Shown one piece after another: positions 1 to 7,230 of a stretch of 10,933 bases of DNA. Position 1 is the stretch's first letter. Each line of letters begins with the position of its first letter. This DNA is from Phycisphaerales bacterium (lineage in GTDB: Bacteria > Planctomycetota > Phycisphaerae > Phycisphaerales > SM1A02): the NCBI GenBank assembly GCA_003520025.1, contig DOVP01000141.1, positions 1 through 10,933 on the forward strand. Direction: 5' to 3'. Position numbers and translations under genes: made by a program. A model generated the notes under the pieces. The model did no database searches, was not told the origin of the DNA, and saw only the letters and a program-made list of their open reading frames with translations.

Positions 1-447
1 GATCTGATCATGATGCGCCGTGCGCTTGCGCTCGCCGGAGAGGCCGCCGATCGCGGCGACATCCCGGTCGGCGCAGTGGTGTACCGCGGCGATGAAATCC
101 TCGGCGAAGGTGCCAACCGCCGCGAATGCGACCATGATCCCACCGGCCACGCCGAAATCGTCGCCATCCGGGAGGCCGGCAGGCGGCTTGGAAGTTGGCG
201 GCTGCTTGGCTGCACCATGGCCGTGACGCTTGAGCCGTGCGCCATGTGCGCTGGCGCCATGGTGAATGCCAGACTTGAGCGGGTGCTGTGGGGCGCCGAC
301 GACGCGAAGGCTGGCGCCTGCCGATCGCTCTACGAGATCCATGCCGATCCACGGCTGAACCACAGGCTTGAGGGCGTCGGCGGTGTTCTGAAGGATGAGA
401 GCGTCGCCCTGCTGCAGGAATTCTTCAACGCTCGCCGCGGTCGATGA
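1..447 (+). CDS. tadA: tRNA-specific adenosine-34 deaminase TadA (5' end probably outside window)
   Basis: This is a zinc-dependent deaminase of the CDA/TadA family, which converts adenosine to inosine at the wobble position of tRNA in the cytoplasm. Counting from the ATG at position 10, the zinc-site motif HAE is at residues 47-49 (H47 ligand, E49 proton shuttle) and PCAMC is at 76-80 (C77 and C80 ligands). The C-terminal part also follows TadA: NHRLE, then a GVLKDE segment, then a LLQEFF helix. The reading frame is open to the first base, and the codons before ATG10 (D-L-I) look like the residues that precede the first helix in relatives. I therefore think the true start lies upstream; ATG10 or ATG13 would give a slightly short N terminus. 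The 3' end overlaps truD tail-to-tail. A free-nucleoside deaminase is the main alternative, but the C-terminal similarity favours TadA. Confidence 0.9.
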   Translation, partial: DLIMMRRALALAGEAADRGDIPVGAVVYRGDEILGEGANRRECDHDPTGHAEIVAIREAGRRLGSWRLLGCTMAVTLEPCAMCAGAMVNARLERVLWGADDAKAGACRSLYEIHADPRLNHRLEGVGGVLKDESVALLQEFFNARRGR

Positions 448-1606
448 TCGCATCGACCACGGCCGTCGCATAGCCACCCTTGGGCAGCGTAAACCTGATC
501 TCAACGTAGTTGCCGTGATCATCAAATCCTGACTCGCAGTGTGGTGACACGACGGGAATGATCAGTGGCCGGCGGCCGCCGGCGGGCGCTCCGGGGCCAT
601 GGAAGTGCCGCTCCTCCAAACCACTTCGCGCAAGTGCCGCTTCCTCGGCAACAGCGGTCGTGCCACCGGAAGCGCGAAGCCGTCGCCCCCACAGGGGCCC
701 GGTCGGTACAGTCGCGAGATCCCCTGCCTCTGCATCTGGTAGCGCATCGAAGAACCGTTCGTGACTCCACGTGATGTCGCCGTCCAACAGCGTGGACGCA
801 GTGCCTGCCGCGAGCCGCTCATTCAACACATCGTTGAAGATCGTCGCCTGCGCCGCATCCGTCCAAATGCGACGGATCGGCAGTGGCACTTCGGCGATCG
901 CCTCTTGGGCGGTCGCGCCGCGGGCGAGGTGTTCCAACGTCGATCGCTCTGGTGCCCATGATTCAGGCCAACGATCTGCCGCTTCACGGTATTTTCCCGC
1001 CGCGCACAGCTCGCGGCGTTCCTGCTCGACTTCCGGCCACGGCTGCAGCGTGGTGCCAAGCCAAACGTCAATCAATTCTTCCCACTGACCTCTCAACGAG
1101 CAGGCACCAATGGATGCGTTGATGCCGCGATATCCAAACCGCTGCTCCATGAAGTGATTGGGAAGACCTGCCTGCGAGAGCTTGTTTAGCGCGCGGTGAA
1201 TGCCGGGCGCTGCAATTGGATCGAGTTCCCGAATACGAATGATGAAGCGATTGCCGGTAAGGTGGCCGAGTTTGATCTTCCGATCATGCCGCGCCGCCTG
1301 CAGCACATCGATGTACCGGGAATCGATCACAGTCGCGTCGATATCACCGCACTGCACCGTGATCCACTGCATTGTGACGGCATCACGATCCTTCATGCCA
1401 GCCCAACCAATACGACCCGGCCTGACACCACACGCGGAGGCGATGGTGCGAATCATCGAGCGATGGTCGATGCCTTCCTTCCGAACCCACAGGGCCAGAT
1501 GTTCTCCCTGACCCGAAGGCTCAAATGTGGACAACTCCTCGACGAGAAAGTCGCCCGGTCGCGATCGAATGCGACCGGCCGGCTTCGGCTGCTGCGGCTC
1601 GCTCAT
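425..1606 (-). CDS. truD: tRNA pseudouridine(13) synthase TruD
   Basis: TruD isomerises uridine 13 of tRNA to pseudouridine. Counting from the ATG at 1606 (393 aa), the family signatures are in order: RPGDFLVEE near 16-24, EPSGQGEHL near 29-37, the catalytic block AGMKDRDAVT near 69-78 with the expected nucleophile Asp73, GHLTGNRF near 114-121, and EQRFG near 154-158. A TRUD insertion domain follows, containing PTGPLWG near 301-307, and the protein ends with a FTLPKGGYAT block near 372-381. I chose ATG 1606 over the GTG at 1612 because a GGAG sequence (1612-1615) sits 5 nt before it and because the ATG overlaps the upstream BFN stop as ATGA, a usual sign of coupled translation. The 3' end overlaps tadA by 23 bp in convergent orientation. 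The length is at the upper end for the family, with no sign of damage. Confidence 0.93.
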   Translation of the reverse strand: MSEPQQPKPAGRIRSRPGDFLVEELSTFEPSGQGEHLALWVRKEGIDHRSMIRTIASACGVRPGRIGWAGMKDRDAVTMQWITVQCGDIDATVIDSRYIDVLQAARHDRKIKLGHLTGNRFIIRIRELDPIAAPGIHRALNKLSQAGLPNHFMEQRFGYRGINASIGACSLRGQWEELIDVWLGTTLQPWPEVEQERRELCAAGKYREAADRWPESWAPERSTLEHLARGATAQEAIAEVPLPIRRIWTDAAQATIFNDVLNERLAAGTASTLLDGDITWSHERFFDALPDAEAGDLATVPTGPLWGRRLRASGGTTAVAEEAALARSGLEERHFHGPGAPAGGRRPLIIPVVSPHCESGFDDHGNYVEIRFTLPKGGYATAVVDAIIDRGER

Positions 1607-2088
1607 GCCCACTCCGAATCGTCATCCGAGTCAATCCCATCGGTATCGGGCTCACCGCCACCGAAGGGTGGATCGAAGCCGGGCATGCCGCCTTCCCGCT
1701 CGATCTCGTCGATGATGGCTTCGCTGACATAGATCGGCACATCCGAGCCAACTGCCAGGGCGATGGCATCAGAGGGTCGGGCATCGACCTGTATCTCCTC
1801 GTCTCCCCGCTGCAAACAGAGCATGGCATAAAAGGTGCCTTCGGCCAGATCATGGATGACGATCCGCTCAAGCGTCGCCCCAAGAGCCACGATCGTGGCC
1901 GAGAGCAGTTCATGGGTCATCGGGCGGGGGATCTCCATCTGCTTGATCCGCCGCTCGATCGCAAATACCTCGGCGACGCCCACGACGATGGGAATCCGCC
2001 GCGTGCCGTCGATCTCGGTAAGTTCAATGAGCTGCGCATCGCTCATTTCGCCGATCAAGATCCGGGTCAGCGTCATAGGAACATCCAT
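1603..2088 (-). CDS. Bifunctional nuclease (BFN/DUF151) domain protein
   Basis: This 161-aa protein consists mainly of a BFN (DUF151) domain at about residues 18-125. Recognisable family blocks are RRIPIVVGVAEVFAI (30-44), IPRPMTHELL (53-62), LGATLERIVIHDL (69-81), GTFYAML (84-90), VDARPSDAIALA (101-112) and VPIYVSE (117-123). Plant members were described as bifunctional nucleases, but the role of bacterial members is not settled, so I do not claim nuclease activity. The last ~20 residues are glycine- and aspartate-rich (DSDDDSEW near the end) and probably disordered. Two starts are possible, ATG 2088 and ATG 2076, and neither has a clear Shine-Dalgarno. The first lies only 8 nt after a TACAAT box. 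The stop overlaps the truD ATG (ATGA), so the two genes are very likely one transcript. Confidence 0.88.
   Translation of the reverse strand: MDVPMTLTRILIGEMSDAQLIELTEIDGTRRIPIVVGVAEVFAIERRIKQMEIPRPMTHELLSATIVALGATLERIVIHDLAEGTFYAMLCLQRGDEEIQVDARPSDAIALAVGSDVPIYVSEAIIDEIEREGGMPGFDPPFGGGEPDTDGIDSDDDSEWA
1612..1615 (-). promoter_or_regulatory. Shine-Dalgarno of truD inside the BFN gene
   Basis: The minus strand reads GGAG here, 5 nt before the truD ATG at 1606-1604. It lies within the last codons of the BFN gene and covers the alternative GTG start at 1612, which makes ATG 1606 the better start. Confidence 0.6.
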
Positions 2089-2096
2089 AGGGTCGG

Positions 2097-2104
2097 ATTG
2101 TATA
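2097..2104 (-). promoter_or_regulatory. Candidate -10 box for the BFN-truD operon
   Basis: The minus strand reads TATACAAT, which contains TACAAT, one mismatch from the sigma-70 -10 consensus, in an AT-rich patch within GC-rich DNA. Only 8 nt separate the box from the ATG at 2088, so the transcript would be nearly leaderless from that start, or have about 14 nt of leader for the ATG at 2076. I see no good -35 box. The same patch reads TATAAA on the plus strand (2101-2106) and could serve metK. Confidence 0.4.
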
Positions 2105-2110
2105 AAAGGA

Positions 2111-2133
2111 GGGCGGACCGGGCGGGGGGCGGG
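2111..2133 (+). other. Putative G-quadruplex motif in the BFN/metK spacer
   Basis: Four runs of three or more G lie on the plus strand at 2111-2113, 2120-2122, 2124-2129 and 2131-2133, separated by 6, 1 and 1 nt. This fits the usual G3+N1-7 quadruplex pattern. It sits between the TATAAA patch and the metK stem-loop, and covers the expected -35 area of the BFN promoter. Folding is inferred from the pattern only. Confidence 0.45.
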
Positions 2134-2146
2134 TACGATATGCAGC

Positions 2147-2174
2147 TTCTGCGGCCCACCGAACGTTCGCAGAA
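2147..2174 (+). promoter_or_regulatory. Stem-loop in the metK leader
   Basis: TTCTGCG (2147-2153) and CGCAGAA (2168-2174) form a perfect 7-bp inverted repeat with a 14-nt loop. The loop side holds most of the palindrome CGAACGTTCG (2160-2169). The 3' arm ends 3 nt before the metK Shine-Dalgarno GGAG (2178-2181), which suits control of ribosome access. It matches no SAM riboswitch class that I can recognise. Confidence 0.4.
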
Positions 2175-2186
2175 TATGGAGCCGAC

Positions 2187-3389
2187 ATGAGCAGCAATTC
2201 CCACGTATTTACCTCTGAATCCGTCTCGATGGGCCACCCTGACAAGATGGCCGACCAGATCTCGGACGCCATCCTCGATGCCATGCTCACCGTGGACAGC
2301 AACTCCCGCGTCGCATGCGAAACCATGGTCACGACCGGCACTGCCATCATCGCCGGCGAGGTGACATGCGCTGGCTACGTCGATATCCCGGCTGTCGTCC
2401 GAGACACGATTCGCCGCATCGGTTACACCGACTCGCAGATCGGATTCGATGCCGACTCATGCGCGGTGCTGGTGGCACTTGATAAACAGTCGCCCGATAT
2501 CGCTCAAGGCGTCGACGCCAATCGCGGCCTGCACGCCGAACAGGGCGCAGGCGATCAGGGGCTCATGTTCGGGTTTGCGTGCAACGAGACCGCCTCGCTC
2601 ATGCCTCTTCCGATCGATCTGAGCCACCGACTCATGGAGGTCCTGACCGAAGCGCGACAAAATGGCGTCATCCCCCACCTTCGTCCCGACGCCAAATCGC
2701 AAGTCAGCGTCGAATATGACGGCCTGACACCCACCGCTGTCACGACTGTCGTCATCAGTTCACAACACGGACCGGAATGGAATGACAAGCAGGCTGATCT
2801 CGCAGCAAAAGTCATCGATGTTGTCATCAAGCCCGTCCTTGGAAAGTGGTGGCACGATGACATCACGGTGCACTTCAATCCAACTGGGAAATTTGAAGTC
2901 GGCGGTCCCCTCGGTGACTGCGGACTGACTGGTCGCAAGATCATTGTTGATACCTACGGTGGCCGCGGCCGGCATGGTGGCGGTGCCTTCTCTGGCAAGG
3001 ACCCGAGTAAAGTTGACCGCAGTGCCGCCTACATGGCGCGCTATATCGCCAAGAACGTCGTGGCTGCAAATCTCGCTGAAGTATGTGAGGTACAGCTTTC
3101 CTATGCCATCGGTGTGGCCGAACCGACATCAGTCCATGTGGACTGCCAAGGTACGGCCAGTGTCCCCGAAACCACCATTTCAAAAGCCATCGAGAAGACC
3201 TTCTCGCTGACACCTGCCGGCATCATCAAGACGCTCGACCTCCTCCGCCCGATCTACTCGCCCACCGCCGCCCACGGGCACTTCGGACGCGACCACAACG
3301 AATCGGGCACAGGAAGTTTCACGTGGGAGCGGACCGACAGGGTCGAGGATCTCAAGAAGGCCACGGCCTGTGATGTCGCAAGTGTCTGA
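2187..3389 (+). CDS. metK: S-adenosylmethionine synthetase (methionine adenosyltransferase)
   Basis: MetK makes S-adenosylmethionine from methionine and ATP in the cytoplasm and works as an oligomer. The 400-aa protein is close to the usual bacterial length and shows all signatures: GHPDK (16-20) with the active-site His17, [10 protein letters not shown] (120-129), and the glycine-rich phosphate-binding loop [17 protein letters not shown] (263-279). The C-terminal part keeps FGRD and FTWE-type segments (366-369, 378-381). The ATG at 2187 has GGAG at 2178-2181 with a 5-nt spacer, so the start is well supported. The 98-bp upstream region is shared with divergent BFN-truD and contains a possible G-quadruplex and a stem-loop. 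The 3' end overlaps the downstream rRNA methyltransferase gene, which uses SAM, so the two are probably co-transcribed. Confidence 0.97.
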   Translation: MSSNSHVFTSESVSMGHPDKMADQISDAILDAMLTVDSNSRVACETMVTTGTAIIAGEVTCAGYVDIPAVVRDTIRRIGYTDSQIGFDADSCAVLVALDKQSPDIAQGVDANRGLHAEQGAGDQGLMFGFACNETASLMPLPIDLSHRLMEVLTEARQNGVIPHLRPDAKSQVSVEYDGLTPTAVTTVVISSQHGPEWNDKQADLAAKVIDVVIKPVLGKWWHDDITVHFNPTGKFEVGGPLGDCGLTGRKIIVDTYGGRGRHGGGAFSGKDPSKVDRSAAYMARYIAKNVVAANLAEVCEVQLSYAIGVAEPTSVHVDCQGTASVPETTISKAIEKTFSLTPAGIIKTLDLLRPIYSPTAAHGHFGRDHNESGTGSFTWERTDRVEDLKKATACDVASV

Positions 3390-4725
3390 ACAGACGAGTC
3401 GATCCACACACGTGAGCCCGGCGCGGGCTGCGGTATTGCCGCATCTGGAGGCCAAGGCAAGGCGGTTCCCGGAACTCTTCCCGGACCCGATGGATGTCTC
3501 GCGGCTGAGTCCGCGAGATGCTCGCTTGGCCACCACCATCGACCGCGAAGTCACGGCGCGATGGTCCACCCTGCGAGCCATTCTGGAGCCACGATTGAAT
3601 CAGCCGTGGAATCAGCAGCAACCTGCAGTCCTCGCGGCACTGATGGGCGGCGCGGCGCAACTGCTCTTCATGGATCGCGTCCCCGACCACGCTGCAATCG
3701 GTGAATCGGTCGGGTGGTGCAAGTCGACTGCGGCCGCCCGTGCCTCAGGCGTCGTCAACGCAGTGCTTCGGCGGGTCGCAGGACTTCGCGCCGAGCTGCT
3801 GGAGCGAGTGGATATGAACAACCCGGCGCACCTGCTTCGCAGCGATGGCACCGGCTGGCGACTGTCCGAACCGATCTTCGATGGCACTCTGCAGCACCAC
3901 GTCGCGCAGCAGACCGGATGCAGCGATGCATTTCTGGAAGAAATCGCCCGTACCGATGGCCCCGAAGAAGCAATGCGACTGGCACTGCATGCCATGGCCC
4001 GCCCACCGGTCATCCTGCATGGCGCGGGCGAGCATGATGCACTTGAAGCACATGAATCGCCCGGCTTTCAGGTGCTCAGGCCTGGCAGCAGCCTTGCGGA
4101 TGTATTTGAGCAGTATCCGGACGCAATCGTGCAGGATCCAACCGCCGCAGCCGCCTGCGCCGCGACATCGGCCACGGCGCCGCAGTGTATTGTTGATGTG
4201 TGCGCCGGCCGCGGCACCAAGACCCGGCAACTGGCCGCCATTCACACTTCAGCCCGAATCATCGCCTCGGACATCAGCCCCGGCCGAATGCTCGGTCTGC
4301 ATGACCTCGCCGACACTCACCAACAAATCGAAGCTTGCCCCGCCAAGGAACTCATCAGACACGCCGGCACTGTCGATCTGCTGGTCCTCGATGTCCCGTG
4401 CAGCAACTCGGGCGTACTCGCCCGCCGTGTGGAGGCCCGCCACCGGCAGGATCCGGCCACGCGGCGGCGGCTTGGGGAACTCCAGCGGCAGATCGCCGCC
4501 GACTCGCTGGCCCTGCTCGCCCCCGGCGGCACCCTGCTCTGGACGACATGTAGCATTCACGCCGACGAAAACGAGCGGCAGGTCGAGTGGCTCACGAAGT
4601 GGCATGATCTGGAACTGGCCCTCATGCACCGTGAACTCGGCCGCGGTGCCCCTGGCGAACCGGCTATGAAATGGCGAGATGGCGGTTTTTTCGCCCTGCT
4701 GCGAAAGCCCGCTTCGAACGACTGA
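3373..4725 (+). CDS. rsmB: RsmB-like 16S rRNA (cytosine-C5) methyltransferase with NusB domain
   Basis: The protein has two parts. An N-terminal NusB-like helical domain covers about residues 15-140, with [10 protein letters not shown] (45-54) and a VVNAVLRRV segment (127-135). A C-terminal Fmu/RsmB-type SAM-dependent methyltransferase covers about 240-450. The SAM loop is [15 protein letters not shown] (274-288) and D300 follows in ASDIS. The two cysteines of m5C methyltransferases are present: C343 in motif IV (DVPCS) and C393 in motif VI (TTCS). [10 protein letters not shown] end is typical. RsmB methylates C967 of 16S rRNA, although the exact target here is inferred from domain layout. 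The ATG at 3373 overlaps the metK end by 17 bp. A GTG at 3370 is possible and is better spaced from an AAGAAGG stretch (3354-3360). The overlap suggests translational coupling with the SAM-producing enzyme. Confidence 0.9.
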   Translation: MSQVSEQTSRSTHVSPARAAVLPHLEAKARRFPELFPDPMDVSRLSPRDARLATTIDREVTARWSTLRAILEPRLNQPWNQQQPAVLAALMGGAAQLLFMDRVPDHAAIGESVGWCKSTAAARASGVVNAVLRRVAGLRAELLERVDMNNPAHLLRSDGTGWRLSEPIFDGTLQHHVAQQTGCSDAFLEEIARTDGPEEAMRLALHAMARPPVILHGAGEHDALEAHESPGFQVLRPGSSLADVFEQYPDAIVQDPTAAAACAATSATAPQCIVDVCAGRGTKTRQLAAIHTSARIIASDISPGRMLGLHDLADTHQQIEACPAKELIRHAGTVDLLVLDVPCSNSGVLARRVEARHRQDPATRRRLGELQRQIAADSLALLAPGGTLLWTTCSIHADENERQVEWLTKWHDLELALMHRELGRGAPGEPAMKWRDGGFFALLRKPASND

Positions 4726-4751
4726 ATCGCCCCCTCAACACGCCAGATCGA

Positions 4752-4757
4752 TACAAT
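4752..4757 (+). promoter_or_regulatory. Candidate -10 box before ptsN-like gene
   Basis: TACAAT lies in the 66-bp gap after rsmB, 34 nt before the ATG at 4792, a suitable place for a -10 element. There is no convincing -35 box, and no Shine-Dalgarno precedes the ATG. Readthrough from metK-rsmB is equally possible. Confidence 0.3.
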
Positions 4758-4791
4758 CTCTCGCTTCGCCCTGCTTTGCAAAGTTCCTTCC

Positions 4792-5244
4792 ATGCAGATC
4801 AAAACACTCATCAGCCCGGACATCATCCGCGTCCCGCTCCTCGCGGAGGACCGGCTCGGGGCCATCCGTGAGTTGATCGAGTTGCTCGGCGCGCAAGGAC
4901 TCGTCTCAGATGTCGAGTCGGCAGTCGAAATCACCTGGGCCCGTGAGCAGGAACGCACCACTGGAATTGGTGAAGGGCTCGCCGTTCCACACGGGCGGTG
5001 TACCTGCGTCAATTCGCTCGCACTGGCAATCGGCCGGCCGGCCACACCGATCGACTTCCAGTCCTTTGATCAGAAGCCGGTGCAACTGATCGTGCTAGTA
5101 CTCTCGCCTCCAGAAGATACCGCCTCACACATTCAAGTACTCGGCGGCATCAGCCGGTTGATGAGTGACCGCTGCACCCGGGAAGCCGCCTATCAAGCGG
5201 AGACAAGCGAAAAACTCGCGGCGCTGCTTCAGGGCGACTCCTGA
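4792..5244 (+). CDS. PTS EIIA type-2 domain protein (PtsN/EIIA-Ntr-like)
   Basis: This single-domain 150-aa protein has the fold signature of fructose/mannitol-type EIIA, the class that includes the regulatory PtsN. The phosphorylation site is the histidine in AVPHGR (H67), preceded by a GIGEG turn (58-62) and followed by LALAIGR (76-82), IDF and QLIVLVLSPPED (98-109). H113 in ASHIQVL is in the place of the second conserved histidine. There is no transport (EIIB/EIIC) domain and no PTS gene nearby, which favours a regulatory phosphocarrier over sugar uptake; this is an inference. The start is the only good ATG and lacks a Shine-Dalgarno. The last 16 bp overlap, in convergent orientation, the 3' end of the polyferredoxin gene, so no terminator fits between them. 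Confidence 0.85.
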   Translation: MQIKTLISPDIIRVPLLAEDRLGAIRELIELLGAQGLVSDVESAVEITWAREQERTTGIGEGLAVPHGRCTCVNSLALAIGRPATPIDFQSFDQKPVQLIVLVLSPPEDTASHIQVLGGISRLMSDRCTREAAYQAETSEKLAALLQGDS

Positions 5245-7130
5245 GACATCACGTTTTTCCGCTTCGCGGCGTAGGTCTCCAACTCAACATCGAGATCCTG
5301 CATGGCCGCGGCGTCGAGTGATGATCGCGTCGCCCTCGCCTGCGCAATCGCCTCGTCGGCACCCGCAATGTCCCCGGTGACAAGCAGCACCTGGCCAAGC
5401 GTCGCCCATGCCAGCGCGTCCTGCGGGACGGATATGGTGTACCGCCGAAGTTGCCCAATCGCCGCGTCGAGATTGCCCTGCTGGAGCGAACTGAGCGCCG
5501 CGTATTTCTGCGCCTCCGGACCGAGGGAGAGACGACTGGCCGCCGCCAGATTGCCCATCGCAAGCGACCACTGCACGGCCGTTGCTCGCAAGTTGGACCA
5601 CCGCACCTCTTTGACCAGTCGATCATCGACCCATTGCAGCACCTCGTCCGGCGAATCGAGAGAGACACCGATCATGAACCGCTCCAACGCAAGAGACTCA
5701 TTTGGCTTGGACATGTGCTCGATCTGATCGAGCAGTACCCGCGTCCGCTCCAACTCGCCAAGTTGGGCATGGATTCTCGCGGAGGTGTGCAGGTCGTTTG
5801 GGTCGCTCGCCATGCCGATACCGCCCCCATTCAAGGATCCGGCGAGTCGATACCAGTCGAGGGCTTCGCGAGCGCGGGCCTGCTCTTCGGGCGAGAGCGT
5901 CGTGGTGCCGGCTCGCAGGGGCGAGGTGATCTGCTGGCGGAAGCCCTTGGCCGTTCGGTCCGCCTTCCATCCGAACAAATGTGATGCGCCCGCCTGTGCC
6001 GTGGCGGCGAAAACAAACACGGTCGCCAGCAGAAACACCACCCCAGCGCCAGCAAACCGTCCACCTCGCTTGAGACTCCACTTGTGAAAGGAGGCATTGG
6101 TATCGCGAATCATCCGCCAGCATTTCCAGAGCATCCACACCAGCACTGACGAGGCGCCAAGGGAGAGTAGCGCCGGCACCAACCCATACGCACCCCGCCA
6201 TGCCAAGAAGAAGAACAGCATCAACAGGGCCAACGTGATTTCGCCGGCCCAAGATACATCCCACTTTGTTTGTGGCCGCGTGGCGTCATCACGAAGACGT
6301 GCGGTGATCGCCGGACGTGACCACTGCATCGACAGCGCACCCAACGGGCAGGCATCGATGCAATCGGTCGTCTTCATGCACCCCACATCGATCACCCGAC
6401 CGTAGGCGGCGACCTGTTCGTGGACGCGAACATTGGAAGTGCAGACAGCGGTGCACCGCCCGCATCCCTCACACATGTCACTTACAACGACGCGGCGGAC
6501 CGACAGGCGATCGAGCGGCGCGAAAAAGCCGCCATAGGGGCAGGCATAGGTGCAGAACCCCTTGGCTCCCAACACATAGACGGTCACGAACCCACAAATG
6601 AACAGAAATACCACCGACACCCAGAAGCCCGGCATTGTCGCCCAAAGATCACGGGTGAGCAGTTCCAAACGGAAGCCGGGCCAAGTCAAGTCGGGGCGCG
6701 TGTACGGCGCCACGACCAGTCTGTAGAAAACCGGCCAGAGGAACATATAGGCCGCCAGCAGCAGTGGTGCCCACCGCAGCAGCCGGCTGCGGAAGACTCG
6801 CGGGCGAATGCCAGCCTTGCTGAGCATCCTCAAGCACCAATCTTGTAGGAGAACGATATGGCAGCCCCAACCACAGAACCACCGACCGAGCAGTACTGTG
6901 GACAACAGCGCCACCGCAAAGAAGATCGCACCCGCGTTGATGATGCCATCGGATACCGTCTCTATCGACTCCGACGGCTCCACCGGCGAGAGTGTTTCCC
7001 ATCCCCACGGTACGCCGATCCACCAAATCAGAACGTGCACGATCATCGCAATCTGCACCGCCACAAGCACGGCGAGCCGAAGGCCCCACCGCCGCCCCCA
7101 GCCGATGAGCATCGGCTGCTGCTCAGGCAT
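5229..7130 (-). CDS. Membrane 4Fe-4S polyferredoxin (NapH/CcoG/NosR-like core) with C-terminal TPR region
   Basis: This 633-aa protein starts with a membrane core: helices near 17-40, 63-88, 118-140 and 168-190. The cysteine pairs FCGWGC (C86, C90) and CTYAC (C193, C197) follow helices 2 and 4, as in the NapH/CcoG/NosR group of electron-transfer proteins. A ferredoxin region follows: C220-x2-C223-x2-C226-x3-C230, then C251-x5-C257-x3-C261-P, where the second cluster lacks its usual second cysteine (T254). More helices lie near 295-336 and 360-380. The C-terminal ~230 residues are soluble and helical, with TPR-like repeats clearest at about 545-600. The likely job is moving electrons across or along the membrane; donor and acceptor are unknown. 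I chose ATG 7130, because a longer reading to 7307 runs into the sigma gene and adds an unconvincing segment; no Shine-Dalgarno decides it. It lies 100 bp downstream of the sigma gene on the same strand. Confidence 0.85.
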   Translation of the reverse strand: MPEQQPMLIGWGRRWGLRLAVLVAVQIAMIVHVLIWWIGVPWGWETLSPVEPSESIETVSDGIINAGAIFFAVALLSTVLLGRWFCGWGCHIVLLQDWCLRMLSKAGIRPRVFRSRLLRWAPLLLAAYMFLWPVFYRLVVAPYTRPDLTWPGFRLELLTRDLWATMPGFWVSVVFLFICGFVTVYVLGAKGFCTYACPYGGFFAPLDRLSVRRVVVSDMCEGCGRCTAVCTSNVRVHEQVAAYGRVIDVGCMKTTDCIDACPLGALSMQWSRPAITARLRDDATRPQTKWDVSWAGEITLALLMLFFFLAWRGAYGLVPALLSLGASSVLVWMLWKCWRMIRDTNASFHKWSLKRGGRFAGAGVVFLLATVFVFAATAQAGASHLFGWKADRTAKGFRQQITSPLRAGTTTLSPEEQARAREALDWYRLAGSLNGGGIGMASDPNDLHTSARIHAQLGELERTRVLLDQIEHMSKPNESLALERFMIGVSLDSPDEVLQWVDDRLVKEVRWSNLRATAVQWSLAMGNLAAASRLSLGPEAQKYAALSSLQQGNLDAAIGQLRRYTISVPQDALAWATLGQVLLVTGDIAGADEAIAQARATRSSLDAAAMQDLDVELETYAAKRKNVMSQESP

Positions 7131-7230
7131 TACGCGGAGGGGAACGCTGGTTGGTGGTGCTGTGTGGCCGCTCACAGGAACAGCGTAACGGGAAGAGGTC
7201 TGATACAGCCCGGAAGGCCAATGACCCGCG

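Noticed and set aside
2089..2186. Known SAM riboswitch upstream of metK
   Set aside because: The region is under 100 nt, much of it is the G-rich run, and I could not match the helices or conserved bases of the SAM classes I know. Only the simple stem-loop is reported.
1196..2190. Two plus-strand open frames (1196-1732 and 1525-2190) opposite truD and BFN
   Set aside because: Both are shadows of well-recognised minus-strand genes; neither has a ribosome binding site or a known domain.
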